The notes beneath the pieces were generated by a model. It was not told the DNA's origin and made no database searches. It worked only from the letters and a program-made list of their open reading frames with translations. Position numbers and translations under genes: made by a program. DNA of 55,420 nucleotides from JBCDAP01 sp038747915 (lineage in GTDB: Bacteria > Planctomycetota > Phycisphaerae > Phycisphaerales > UBA1924), in contig JBCDJJ010000014.1 in the NCBI GenBank assembly GCA_038747915.1, positions 1-55,420 of the forward strand. The letters are read 5' to 3'. Within the stretch, counting starts at the first letter, position 1. Each line of letters opens with the position of its first letter. Shown piece by piece: positions 16,088 to 24,062 of this stretch.

Positions 16088-18240
16088 GACCCACCCGCAA
16101 CAACATGCTCGATCCGCCGCGCGCCGGGCTCGAACGCACCATCGACCTCGGGCTCGCCGAGCGAACCGCCCGCAAACCGGAATGTCGTGAGCCGGAACGC
16201 ACCCCGCTCGAACTCGTACCCATCGCCCGCGTCTTCGTAGAGCAGGCCGCTGGCCTTACCGTCCGCACCCGGTGCCACGATGAGCGTGAGCGGGTCGACC
16301 GGCTGCTCGTCCGAGTACTGCATGACCGGACCAATGGGCAGGATCGCACCCGGTCGAAGGTAGAGCCGAGGGAGCTCCACATCGGCCTCAGCATCGATCA
16401 GCGGGTCGATCCGCGGCCACTCGCGCGCGAACGCTGGAACCTCGGCCGTCCCCGGAGCAGCGTTCTCCAGGACGTCGCACACCGCGAGCAGATCACGACC
16501 CAGCAAGAAGGCGTGCTCGATCGATCGGGACGAGGCATCGCCCGGCGCGCCGAAGAAGGCGGGGCGGATGACGGGCAGCCCGTCGGTGTGGGTCTCGCGG
16601 AACACCGTGTAGAGGTACGGCAGCAGACGATACCGGCGTTCGATCGCGCGGCGGCAGGTCGCCTCGCACGCTGGCCCCATCGACCAGGGCTCCTTGTCGA
16701 TCGAGCCCGTCACGACGTGCCCTCGCGCGAACGGCAGCAGGCACCCGATGCCCATCCACCGCGCGAAGAGCTTCGGATCGCCCTCGCCGAAGTCCATGAA
16801 GCCGCCGATATCGGGGCCCACAAAGGGCTGACCGCTCAACCCGAGGTTGAGGCACATCGTGATCGACCAGCGCAGGTCGTCCCAGGTCGCGCTGTTGTCG
16901 CCGGTCCAGGTCGCGGCATACCGGTGACCGCCGATGAAGTTGGACCGCGTCAGGATGAACGGACGGCGGTCCGGCTGGGCCTGCTGCATGCCCTCGCGCG
17001 ACGCGCGGACCATCAGCATGCCGTAGACGTTGTGGTAGAGCGCGTGCGGGGCCGCCGGCAGGTCATCGCCGCCGCGGTGCCAGCAGTTCTCCGGCACGGT
17101 TTTGGTGACATCGACGAAGTTCGCCGGCTCGTTCATGTCGTTCCAGACACCATCGATGCCGTGAGCCAAGAAGTCCTTGTAGAGACCAGCCCACCAGGTT
17201 CGCGTCTCCGCGCGTGAGAAGTCGGGGAAGATCGTTTTCCCCGGCCACACCTCGCCGTGGTAGGGCGCGCCATCCGGTCCGATCAGGGCGTGCTCGCCCT
17301 CGGTGGCCTGGACGTACACGTCGTACGACTCGTCGACGGCCGGCGCAGGGTCGATCATCCAGACCGAGCGAAAGCCAAGGGTGTGCAGCCGGTCGTTAAG
17401 CGAGCGCGGATCGGGGAACCGCTGCGGATCGAAGGTGAAGATCCGATACCGATCCATGTAGTGAATGTCGAACCAGATGCAGTCGCAGGGGATCCGGCGC
17501 GAGCGAAACTCCTCAGCGATCCGCAGCGCCCGGCCCTGCGGGTAGTACGACCATCGGCACTGGTGATAGCCGAGCGTCCACCGCGCGGGCATCGGCATGG
17601 TGCCGGTGAGCCGCGCGAGCTCCTGAACGACATCGCCGGGATGATCGCCCTCGAGCACGTACACCGGGTACGGCATGCCTTCCGCGATGAACCGGATGCG
17701 GCCGCCGCTGGCATCGATCGCGGTTAGGTCGATCGTGGCCCGGAACGTGGTATCGGCCAGCACACCGAAGGCCGAACCATCCGGACGCACCGCCACAACC
17801 CACGGATGAGATTGATACAGACTCGGATTGCTGTCCGAGTAGCCGGGGAAATCCGTGTTCCAGCAGGTGGTGCGCTGGTCCGAGCGTTCGAGCGGGCCGG
17901 CGGTCATGCCCGTGCCGTACACCGCTGTCCCGGCGGGTATATCGACCTGCGCGACCCACCGGCCGTCGCGGCTCACACCGAAACGTGGCACCGGCGCGGT
18001 CGTGCTCGCCGGCCCGACGACCTCGAAGGCGCCGGCCAGTGCGAAGCTCGGGGGCAGTTCCTCGAGCGAGACACCGGGCGGCAGGAACCGCGATGTGGCA
18101 TCGGTGAGCACCACACCATCACCGGTGCGCAGCTCATCGACAGGTTGGTCGAGATCGAAACCCGCGCGGAAGCGGGAGGCCGTCGAACGCACCCGCGGAT
18201 CCCACGTGTCTTTCGCCATCACAGCTGAAAGGTCGTCCAT
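16084..18240 (-). CDS. GH31 family alpha-glucosidase-like enzyme
   Basis: A 718-residue glycoside hydrolase of family 31. The catalytic nucleophile motif GVWNDMNEPANF places the acting Asp at 368, and the acid/base Asp of WTGDNSATWDDL is at 448. The N-terminal beta domain and the TIM barrel (TLGYHQCRWSYY, CDCIWFDIHYMDRYRIFTFD) are typical. The start at 18240 is by similarity of the N-terminal domain; there is no strong ribosome binding site and an in-frame open stretch extends further upstream. No signal peptide is visible, so a cytoplasmic alpha-glucosidase or related transglycosidase is likely. Substrate is not determined. Confidence 0.88.
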   Translation of the reverse strand: MDDLSAVMAKDTWDPRVRSTASRFRAGFDLDQPVDELRTGDGVVLTDATSRFLPPGVSLEELPPSFALAGAFEVVGPASTTAPVPRFGVSRDGRWVAQVDIPAGTAVYGTGMTAGPLERSDQRTTCWNTDFPGYSDSNPSLYQSHPWVVAVRPDGSAFGVLADTTFRATIDLTAIDASGGRIRFIAEGMPYPVYVLEGDHPGDVVQELARLTGTMPMPARWTLGYHQCRWSYYPQGRALRIAEEFRSRRIPCDCIWFDIHYMDRYRIFTFDPQRFPDPRSLNDRLHTLGFRSVWMIDPAPAVDESYDVYVQATEGEHALIGPDGAPYHGEVWPGKTIFPDFSRAETRTWWAGLYKDFLAHGIDGVWNDMNEPANFVDVTKTVPENCWHRGGDDLPAAPHALYHNVYGMLMVRASREGMQQAQPDRRPFILTRSNFIGGHRYAATWTGDNSATWDDLRWSITMCLNLGLSGQPFVGPDIGGFMDFGEGDPKLFARWMGIGCLLPFARGHVVTGSIDKEPWSMGPACEATCRRAIERRYRLLPYLYTVFRETHTDGLPVIRPAFFGAPGDASSRSIEHAFLLGRDLLAVCDVLENAAPGTAEVPAFAREWPRIDPLIDAEADVELPRLYLRPGAILPIGPVMQYSDEQPVDPLTLIVAPGADGKASGLLYEDAGDGYEFERGAFRLTTFRFAGGSLGEPEVDGAFEPGARRIEHVVAGGS

Positions 18241-18385
18241 GCCGGAGGTGTAGCGGGGGCCAGATATCAGCACAACCCAGCGGAACCCCGGGCGGGTCGA
18301 AGAGCGGCCATCACCTGCAATCGGCCGGTTTCGCCTAGGATCCCCTCCCGGCTCGTTGCCGTACAGAACAGTCTTCGGAGGCACT

Positions 18386-18658
18386 ATGGCTAAGGCAGTG
18401 GTCGACCCGCAGGAACTCCGGCGGTTCGCGAACAACGTCAAACAGTTCAACAACGGTCTCCAGGACGCGATGCGGAAGCTGCAGGGCCAGTTCAGCGCCC
18501 TCGGCGAGAGCTGGCAGGACCAGGAGCAGAAGAAGTTCGCCGAGCAGTTCGAGGAGACCATGCGGATCCTCGCCCGGTTCGCCAAGACCGCTGACGAACA
18601 AATTCCGTACCTGATCCGCAAAGCCGATCGCGCCGAGGAGTACCTCCGCCAGCGTTGA
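18386..18658 (+). CDS. WXG100-like small helical protein
   Basis: A 90-residue all-helical protein. The ATG at 18386 has GGAGG just upstream. Two helices are separated by a turn with GESWQDQEQKKF, a WxD variant of the WXG turn that defines EsxA/ESAT-6-like type VII secretion substrates. Helix two runs FAEQFEETMRILARFAKTADEQIPYLIRKADRAEEYL. A clean YxxxD export tail is not seen; the end holds Tyr, Arg and Glu residues at other spacing. It is the first gene of a four-gene unit that ends with an FtsK/SpoIIIE ATPase, the standard partner of WXG100 proteins. It is probably a dimeric secretion substrate or structural partner. Confidence 0.7.
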   Translation: MAKAVVDPQELRRFANNVKQFNNGLQDAMRKLQGQFSALGESWQDQEQKKFAEQFEETMRILARFAKTADEQIPYLIRKADRAEEYLRQR

Positions 18659-18697
18659 CGGCCCCTGTCGTCGCGTTGATCCAGGAGCACCGTCCGC

Positions 18698-19759
18698 ATG
18701 CCCGACAAGGCCGATGTCCGCTCACTCGATGTCCTCGGCGACATGCGCCGCTCGGTCATCCTCTTTCAAGAAGAGGCCAAGCAATCGCTCTCGGTGGCCT
18801 CAGCGGAGATTCAGCGGACCCTCCAATGGGTCGAGCACGATCGCCTGCCCTTCTGGAAGAGCGAGGTGAACCGTCGGCACGACGCCCTCATGAAGGCCAA
18901 GCGCGACCTTCAGCAGGCCGAGAGCCAGAAGAAGTTCGGCAAGGTCTCCACCGTCGACGAACGCAAGGAAGTCCGCCGACGCGAGGAGGCGGTCCACGAG
19001 GCGCGAGAGAAGGTGAACTCCTGCCAGAAGATGCTCCGGGTGCTCGATAAGGAGCTCACGAACTACTACGGCGGTGTGCAGGGTGTGAGCCGACTCCTCG
19101 AGGTCGACCTGCCCAAGGCCTCGCACCGGCTCAAGCGGATGGGTGATGTGCTCGCTGAGTACGCGCAGGGCGGCGGCGGTGGCCAGGCGAGCGCAGCCCA
19201 GCACGCACAGACCCGCCCGGAGACCGCGGGCACGGCGTCGGCTCCGGTCGCGACCGGTGTACCCCGGGCCGACGTCTCGACGCTCAACAAGCTCCGCCAA
19301 CGGGTCCCTCGGGAGGGTGCGCGTGCGGAGGCGACGCGAGAGAGCCGCGTGAAGGTCAAGCTCATCCAGCGCGAGCTCAACCAGGCCCACGCCGACCGCG
19401 TCGTGCTGTTCGCCGAGGACGAGGATCAACCCGAAAAGGGCCAGACCATGCTGGTCGAAACCGGCGCCGAGAGCGCCGAGGCGATCGCGCTGGTGCGCAC
19501 CGCACCGGTCGACGAGGAAGACAGCGGGTGGACCGTGGTTCGCCTCGCGACCGACGGAGCCATGGGCACGTTCCTCCGCGTCCCGGTGACGCGGGTCGTC
19601 GACACCGAGACCCCGACGTTCCGCGCCCTCGGGCTGGATCAGGGGTGGGGCATGCTCCTCGACGGCGCGGGCGAGGGGTACGACGTGCGCGCCGATGTGC
19701 GGTGCGTGTTCGATCAGCGCGATCACGTGGTGTGGGGTACACTCGACCGCTCGGGGTGA
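18698..19759 (+). CDS. Coiled-coil protein of the WXG/FtsK locus
   Basis: A 353-residue protein with CCAGGAG before its ATG. Residues about 15-150 are predicted coiled coil by eye (SLSVASAEIQRTLQWVEHD, then RRREEAVHEAREKVNSC, MLRVLDKELTNYY). A Gly/Ala/Thr-rich linker follows (160-195), then a basic helical part and a C-terminal beta-rich domain (VVLFAEDEDQPEKGQTMLVE, GWTVVRLATDGAMGTFLRV, VRCVFDQRDHVVWGTL). No membrane segment or enzymatic motif is visible. The 39-bp gap to the WXG gene and 36 bp to the next suggest one operon. It may be a secreted or adaptor protein; I do not recognise a family. Confidence 0.65.
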   Translation: MPDKADVRSLDVLGDMRRSVILFQEEAKQSLSVASAEIQRTLQWVEHDRLPFWKSEVNRRHDALMKAKRDLQQAESQKKFGKVSTVDERKEVRRREEAVHEAREKVNSCQKMLRVLDKELTNYYGGVQGVSRLLEVDLPKASHRLKRMGDVLAEYAQGGGGGQASAAQHAQTRPETAGTASAPVATGVPRADVSTLNKLRQRVPREGARAEATRESRVKVKLIQRELNQAHADRVVLFAEDEDQPEKGQTMLVETGAESAEAIALVRTAPVDEEDSGWTVVRLATDGAMGTFLRVPVTRVVDTETPTFRALGLDQGWGMLLDGAGEGYDVRADVRCVFDQRDHVVWGTLDRSG

Positions 19760-19795
19760 TGAGGTGGTTGAGGGCGTGAACCGAGGTTCTGAGCG

Positions 19796-20008
19796 ATGAG
19801 TCTGACCGTTCCGCAGAGTCGATTGTCCGACGCGTACGACGCGTTGCTCATCAACTGGGATCACACCAAGGAGAAGTGGCGGGACGATGCCCGGCGGCAG
19901 TTCGAGAAGGACTTCGTCGACCCGGCGTCACCCGCGGTCAAGTCGGCGCTGACCGCGATGAGCTCCATCAGCGAGCACCTCGTCGCGGCGAGGCACGCCT
20001 GCCAATGA
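19796..20008 (+). CDS. 70-residue helical protein of the WXG/FtsK locus
   Basis: A 70-residue protein, mostly helical. It has the segment LINWDHTKEKWRDDARRQFEKDF, in which Trp residues and D-ARRQFEKDF recall one half of a WXG hairpin, followed by SALTAMSSISEHLVAARHAC. GAGG lies about 10 bp before the ATG. Its stop overlaps the FtsK start (ATGA), so stoichiometry with the ATPase may be controlled by translational coupling. It could be an adaptor or a second small substrate for the ATPase. Function is inferred only from position. Confidence 0.6.
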   Translation: MSLTVPQSRLSDAYDALLINWDHTKEKWRDDARRQFEKDFVDPASPAVKSALTAMSSISEHLVAARHACQ

Positions 20009-23000
20009 CCAGCGTCGCAGCGGCATCGGCCGAGGCCGGAGAAGGAGGGCGGACCACGCCCCCGCTCGATCGCGCGCGCACACTGCTCGGCGGCTACGCC
20101 GAGATGCTCCGGCGCCACGGTGAGCGGCGGACCGAGATCGCCGAGGAATTCGATCGGCGCACACGCGCCGCGACCGCCAAGCTCGAGCGTGAACGCGAGG
20201 ACCTCGCCACGAAGCGCAACACCACGATCGCCGAGGCGGAGGCGGAGAAGCAGAGCCGGCTCGCCGAGGTGCGCGGTCAGCTCGACGGGCAGATCGCCGA
20301 CATCGAGCGGAAACGCAAGGCGGTGCTCGCGGGCGAGACCGAGCAGGTCCAGGCCAAGCTCGCGCGGCTCAAGAAGGAACGCAAAGACAGCGAGTGGCTC
20401 GCGGAAACGGTGACAGAAGCCGACGAACGGGCCGCTGCGGCGCTGCTGCAAGCGATCGAGACGATCGTGCCCGCATCGATCGAGCGGCTTGAGGCGATCG
20501 AAGACGCGGCGCGCGCGGCCGGCAAGAAGATCGCCGGCCCGGACGCATCGTTCCCCGCTCCCGAGACGGCCGAACCCCTCGAACTCAACCCGAAAACGCT
20601 CAAAGTGTCCGCGGAGCAGCTGCTCACCGAGGCGCAAGAGAGCGTGGACGGCTTCGGCGGCCGCGGCATCGGCGGTCTGCTCGGGCTCGGCAAGGGGAAG
20701 GCCGAGGCCAAGTGGGCCGAGCTCGCGGCGCTCCTGGGCACCGCTCGCGCCAGGCTCGAAGCGACCGACACCAAGGGTCGCGAGCGTCACACCGCGATCC
20801 TCGAGCACGCGGTGCAGAAGCAAGAGCGCGAGAAAGCCAGTCTTCGCACGAAGTTCGACGAGAAGAAGGCGAAGTACGAGAAACGGATCGCGGATGTCGA
20901 GACCGCCGTCGAGCAGAAGTACGGCACGCGGCTGCGGGAACTCCAGGAGCTGCGCGATCGGCAGATCGGTGAGATCGACCGGCTCTGTGAGGAGAAGTGC
21001 GGGCAGGCGCGCTCGAAGGCAGACGCGGCGCTCGCCGAACTCGACCAGTGGTACGCCGGCGAGACGCGCGAAGCGTCCGAGGCGTGTGATGCCGCGACCG
21101 ACGAACTCCGCCGCGAGTGGGACGCCCGTGTCGCCGAGTACGACGAGCTGACCCGCGACCTCACGACCCTCGGTGCGCACCTGGGCAAGCCGTGGGCCGA
21201 GGATTCCTGGGACGACTTCCCCGGCCCACCCGCCGACGCCGAGCCATCGCCCGTGCATGTGGGCACACTCCGCGCTGACCTGGACACACTCGAGGGCGGC
21301 CTACCAAGCGAGGACACCGGGCTCCGCCAGCCGGCGACGCGGTCGTTCGACGTGCCGCTCATGCTCGACACCGATGGCATCTGCTCGCTGCTGCTCTCGG
21401 TGGGCCGCGACGGCCGAGACACGGCGCTCGCGCTGATGCGATCCGTGATGCTCCGATCGCTCGCGATGCTGCCGCCCGGCAAGTGCCGGTTCACGATGTT
21501 CGACCCGGTCGGCCTTGGACAGAGCTTCTCGGCCTTCATGCACCTGGCGGACTACTCCGACCTGCTCGTGAGCGGCAAGATCTGGACCGATCCCCGGCAG
21601 ATGGATCAGCGGTTGACGGATCTCTCCGAGCACATTGAGAACGTCATCCAGGCGTACCTGCGGAACGAGTACGAGACCATCGAGCAGTACAACCGCCAGG
21701 CGGGCGAGATCGCCGAGCCGTACCGCTTCCTTGTGATCGCCGACTTCCCGACGAATTTCCAGGAGGAGTCCGCCAAGAAGCTCGCCGGCATCGTGACGAC
21801 CGGCCCGCGGTGCGGCGTGCACACGATCATCCTCGCCGATCCGCGGGAACGGATCCCCAAGGGCATCGAGCTGGCCGACATCGAGGATAGCTCGCTCGTC
21901 ATCGAGCAGGACCGCGAGGCGATGGAGGACGAGGGCAAGCTCGTTCTCCGCGTGCGCGACGATGGTGTGCTCCGGCCGTTCCCGCTCACGATCGACGCCG
22001 AGCCATCGGATGCGCGCTCGACGACGCTGCTGCACCGCCTCGGCGCGCACTCGATCGAGGCCGCCAGGGTCGAGGTGCCGTTCTCGACGATCTCGCCGCG
22101 GTCCGAGCAGTTCTGGACCCGGTCGAGCGCCAAGGACATCCGCATCCCCGTCGGACGAACCGGCGCCACCAAGAAACAAGAGATCAGCCTCGGCATCGGC
22201 ACCGCCCAGCACGCACTCATCGCGGGCAAAACCGGTTCGGGCAAGTCGACCCTGATGCACGCGATGATCACCTCGGCCGCGGCCTGGTTCAGCCCCGACG
22301 AGGTCGAGCTGTACCTCTGCGACTTCAAGGCCGGTGTCGAATTCAAGACCTATGCCGAGCGTCAGTTGCCCCACGCGAAGGTCGTCTCCATCGAGACCGA
22401 CCGCAACTTCGGCCTCTCTGTGCTCCAGAAGGTCGATAGCGAGCTGGTCGGCCGAGGCGAGCTCTTCCGCGCGTTCAACGTGCAGAACGTCGCGGGCTAC
22501 CGCGACCGGCTGACCGGCGAGGTCGACGCCGAGATGACCAAGGCACGCGAGGTCTACGCCCGCACCGGCGGCAACCCGAGCATGCCGCGCATCCTTCTGA
22601 TCTGCGACGAGTTCCAGGAACTCTTCACCACCGACGACAAGGTCGCACAGGAGTCGACGCTCATCCTCGACCGCCTCGTCCGCCAGGGCCGCGCGTTCGG
22701 CATCCACGTGATCCTCGGCTCGCAGACCCTCGGCGGGGCCTACTCGCTCGCGCGCACCACGCTCGGCCAGATGGCGGTCCGCGTCGCACTGCAGTGCAAC
22801 GAGCAGGACTCGATGCTCATCCTCGGCGAGGACAACCCCGCGGCCCGCCTGCTCACCAGGCCCGGTGAAGCCATCTACAACGATGCCGGCGGTCTCGTCG
22901 AGAACAACAGCCACTTCCAGGTCGTGTGGATGAACGACCGTCAGCGGGACGAGACCCTCGACCGCATCCGCAGCATCGCGATCGACTCACCCGACTTCGA

Positions 23001-23871
23001 GGTCGGCGAGCCGATCGTTTTCGAGGGCAACAAGCCCGCCGATGTCACCACCAGCATCCACCTGCCCACGATGTTCGACGAGATCCGCGCCGGCGGCACC
23101 GCCAAACCGGACATGGCGGTGCTCGGCGAGCCGATGGCCATCAAGGAGCCGACCGGTGCGGTGCTCCGCCGCGAGGCCGCGTCGAACGTCATCATCGTCG
23201 GGCAGAAGGAAGAGTCGGCCCTCGCGATGATCGCGACCTCGTCGGTCTCGCTCGCCATGCGCGACACCGAGACACGGTTCCTCTTCATCGACGCCTCGCG
23301 GTCCGACGAGCCGGAGCACGGCTACCTCGCCAAGCTCACCGCTGCGTTGCCGGCCAACGCCCGCTTCGGCCTGACCGATGAGGCCGGCCAGCTGGTCGGC
23401 GAGGCCCACGCCGAACTCGAGGCCCGCAAGGCCGGCGGCGCCGCTGAGCACTCGGTTTACCTCTGTATCTACGGCCTCCAGCGCTGCCGCACCCTCCGCA
23501 TGAGCGACGACTTCGGCGGCGGCTTCAGCTTCGGCGGCGACACCGACGATGGTCCGCCCGCCGCGGACCCATCCAAGCAGCTTCAGGAAGTGCTCGACGA
23601 GGGCCCGGAGCTCGGGATCCACGTCATCGCGTGGTGCGACACCGCGGGCTCGCTCGAGCGCACGCTGGGCCGCTCTGGGCTCAACCACTTCGACGCCCGC
23701 GTGCTCTTCCAGATGAGCCAGGGTGACTCGATCACCCTCATGGACTCGCCCTCGGCCTCGAACCTCGGCATCAACAACCGAGCCCTGCTCTACCGCGAAC
23801 AGGCCGGCCTCGAGGAAGTGTTCCGCCCGTTCGCGCTCCCGAGCGCGAAGTGGGTCCGATCGCTCGATTGA
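20005..23871 (+). CDS. FtsK/SpoIIIE-type ATPase with three modules (EccC/EssC-like)
   Basis: A 1288-residue protein starting at the ATG that overlaps the previous stop. Residues about 20-430 are long charged coiled-coil segments (RERERE- and EAEAEKQ-type heptads). Three ATPase-like modules follow. Module one (about 455-650) has the degenerate loop VGRDGRDTA. Module two has a perfect Walker A, GKTGSGKST at 741-749, and Walker B ILLICDEF at 863-870, then RQGRAFGIHVILGSQT. Module three (about 1030-1280) has only VGQKEESA at the Walker A position. The order of three FtsK-like modules is that of EccC/EssC motors of type VII secretion. Unlike those, no N-terminal membrane helices are seen. It is probably the motor of this locus. 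Confidence 0.8.
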   Translation: MTSVAAASAEAGEGGRTTPPLDRARTLLGGYAEMLRRHGERRTEIAEEFDRRTRAATAKLEREREDLATKRNTTIAEAEAEKQSRLAEVRGQLDGQIADIERKRKAVLAGETEQVQAKLARLKKERKDSEWLAETVTEADERAAAALLQAIETIVPASIERLEAIEDAARAAGKKIAGPDASFPAPETAEPLELNPKTLKVSAEQLLTEAQESVDGFGGRGIGGLLGLGKGKAEAKWAELAALLGTARARLEATDTKGRERHTAILEHAVQKQEREKASLRTKFDEKKAKYEKRIADVETAVEQKYGTRLRELQELRDRQIGEIDRLCEEKCGQARSKADAALAELDQWYAGETREASEACDAATDELRREWDARVAEYDELTRDLTTLGAHLGKPWAEDSWDDFPGPPADAEPSPVHVGTLRADLDTLEGGLPSEDTGLRQPATRSFDVPLMLDTDGICSLLLSVGRDGRDTALALMRSVMLRSLAMLPPGKCRFTMFDPVGLGQSFSAFMHLADYSDLLVSGKIWTDPRQMDQRLTDLSEHIENVIQAYLRNEYETIEQYNRQAGEIAEPYRFLVIADFPTNFQEESAKKLAGIVTTGPRCGVHTIILADPRERIPKGIELADIEDSSLVIEQDREAMEDEGKLVLRVRDDGVLRPFPLTIDAEPSDARSTTLLHRLGAHSIEAARVEVPFSTISPRSEQFWTRSSAKDIRIPVGRTGATKKQEISLGIGTAQHALIAGKTGSGKSTLMHAMITSAAAWFSPDEVELYLCDFKAGVEFKTYAERQLPHAKVVSIETDRNFGLSVLQKVDSELVGRGELFRAFNVQNVAGYRDRLTGEVDAEMTKAREVYARTGGNPSMPRILLICDEFQELFTTDDKVAQESTLILDRLVRQGRAFGIHVILGSQTLGGAYSLARTTLGQMAVRVALQCNEQDSMLILGEDNPAARLLTRPGEAIYNDAGGLVENNSHFQVVWMNDRQRDETLDRIRSIAIDSPDFEVGEPIVFEGNKPADVTTSIHLPTMFDEIRAGGTAKPDMAVLGEPMAIKEPTGAVLRREAASNVIIVGQKEESALAMIATSSVSLAMRDTETRFLFIDASRSDEPEHGYLAKLTAALPANARFGLTDEAGQLVGEAHAELEARKAGGAAEHSVYLCIYGLQRCRTLRMSDDFGGGFSFGGDTDDGPPAADPSKQLQEVLDEGPELGIHVIAWCDTAGSLERTLGRSGLNHFDARVLFQMSQGDSITLMDSPSASNLGINNRALLYREQAGLEEVFRPFALPSAKWVRSLD

Positions 23872-23953
23872 CACGCTGAACAGAGACGCTGGTTTTTTCT
23901 GCCGGGTGTGTTTGCGCGCACATCGCGGCACGATGGTGCCGCCACAAACGAAA

Positions 23954-23978
23954 ACCGCCGACCCAAAGGGTCGGCGGT
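23954..23978 (-). terminator. Rho-independent terminator candidate
   Basis: An 11-bp perfect stem (ACCGCCGACCC with GGGTCGGCGGT) and loop AAA on the plus strand. On the minus strand the stem is followed by TTTTCGTTTG, so it best terminates the minus-strand gene ending at 24063. It could also stop transcription leaving the FtsK-like gene, which ends at 23871 in the opposite direction. Confidence 0.75.
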
Positions 23979-24062
23979 GCGTGAGTGGCTCTCGGTTTGC
24001 CCGCTTGATCGTGCCCCGGAGGACCCGATCACCGGGCCATCATCGGCGCGACCACACGTCCC

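Noticed and set aside
21301..22914. Minus-strand open frame of 537 codons inside the FtsK-like gene
   Set aside because: Shadow of the ATPase; the opposite strand contains intact Walker motifs.
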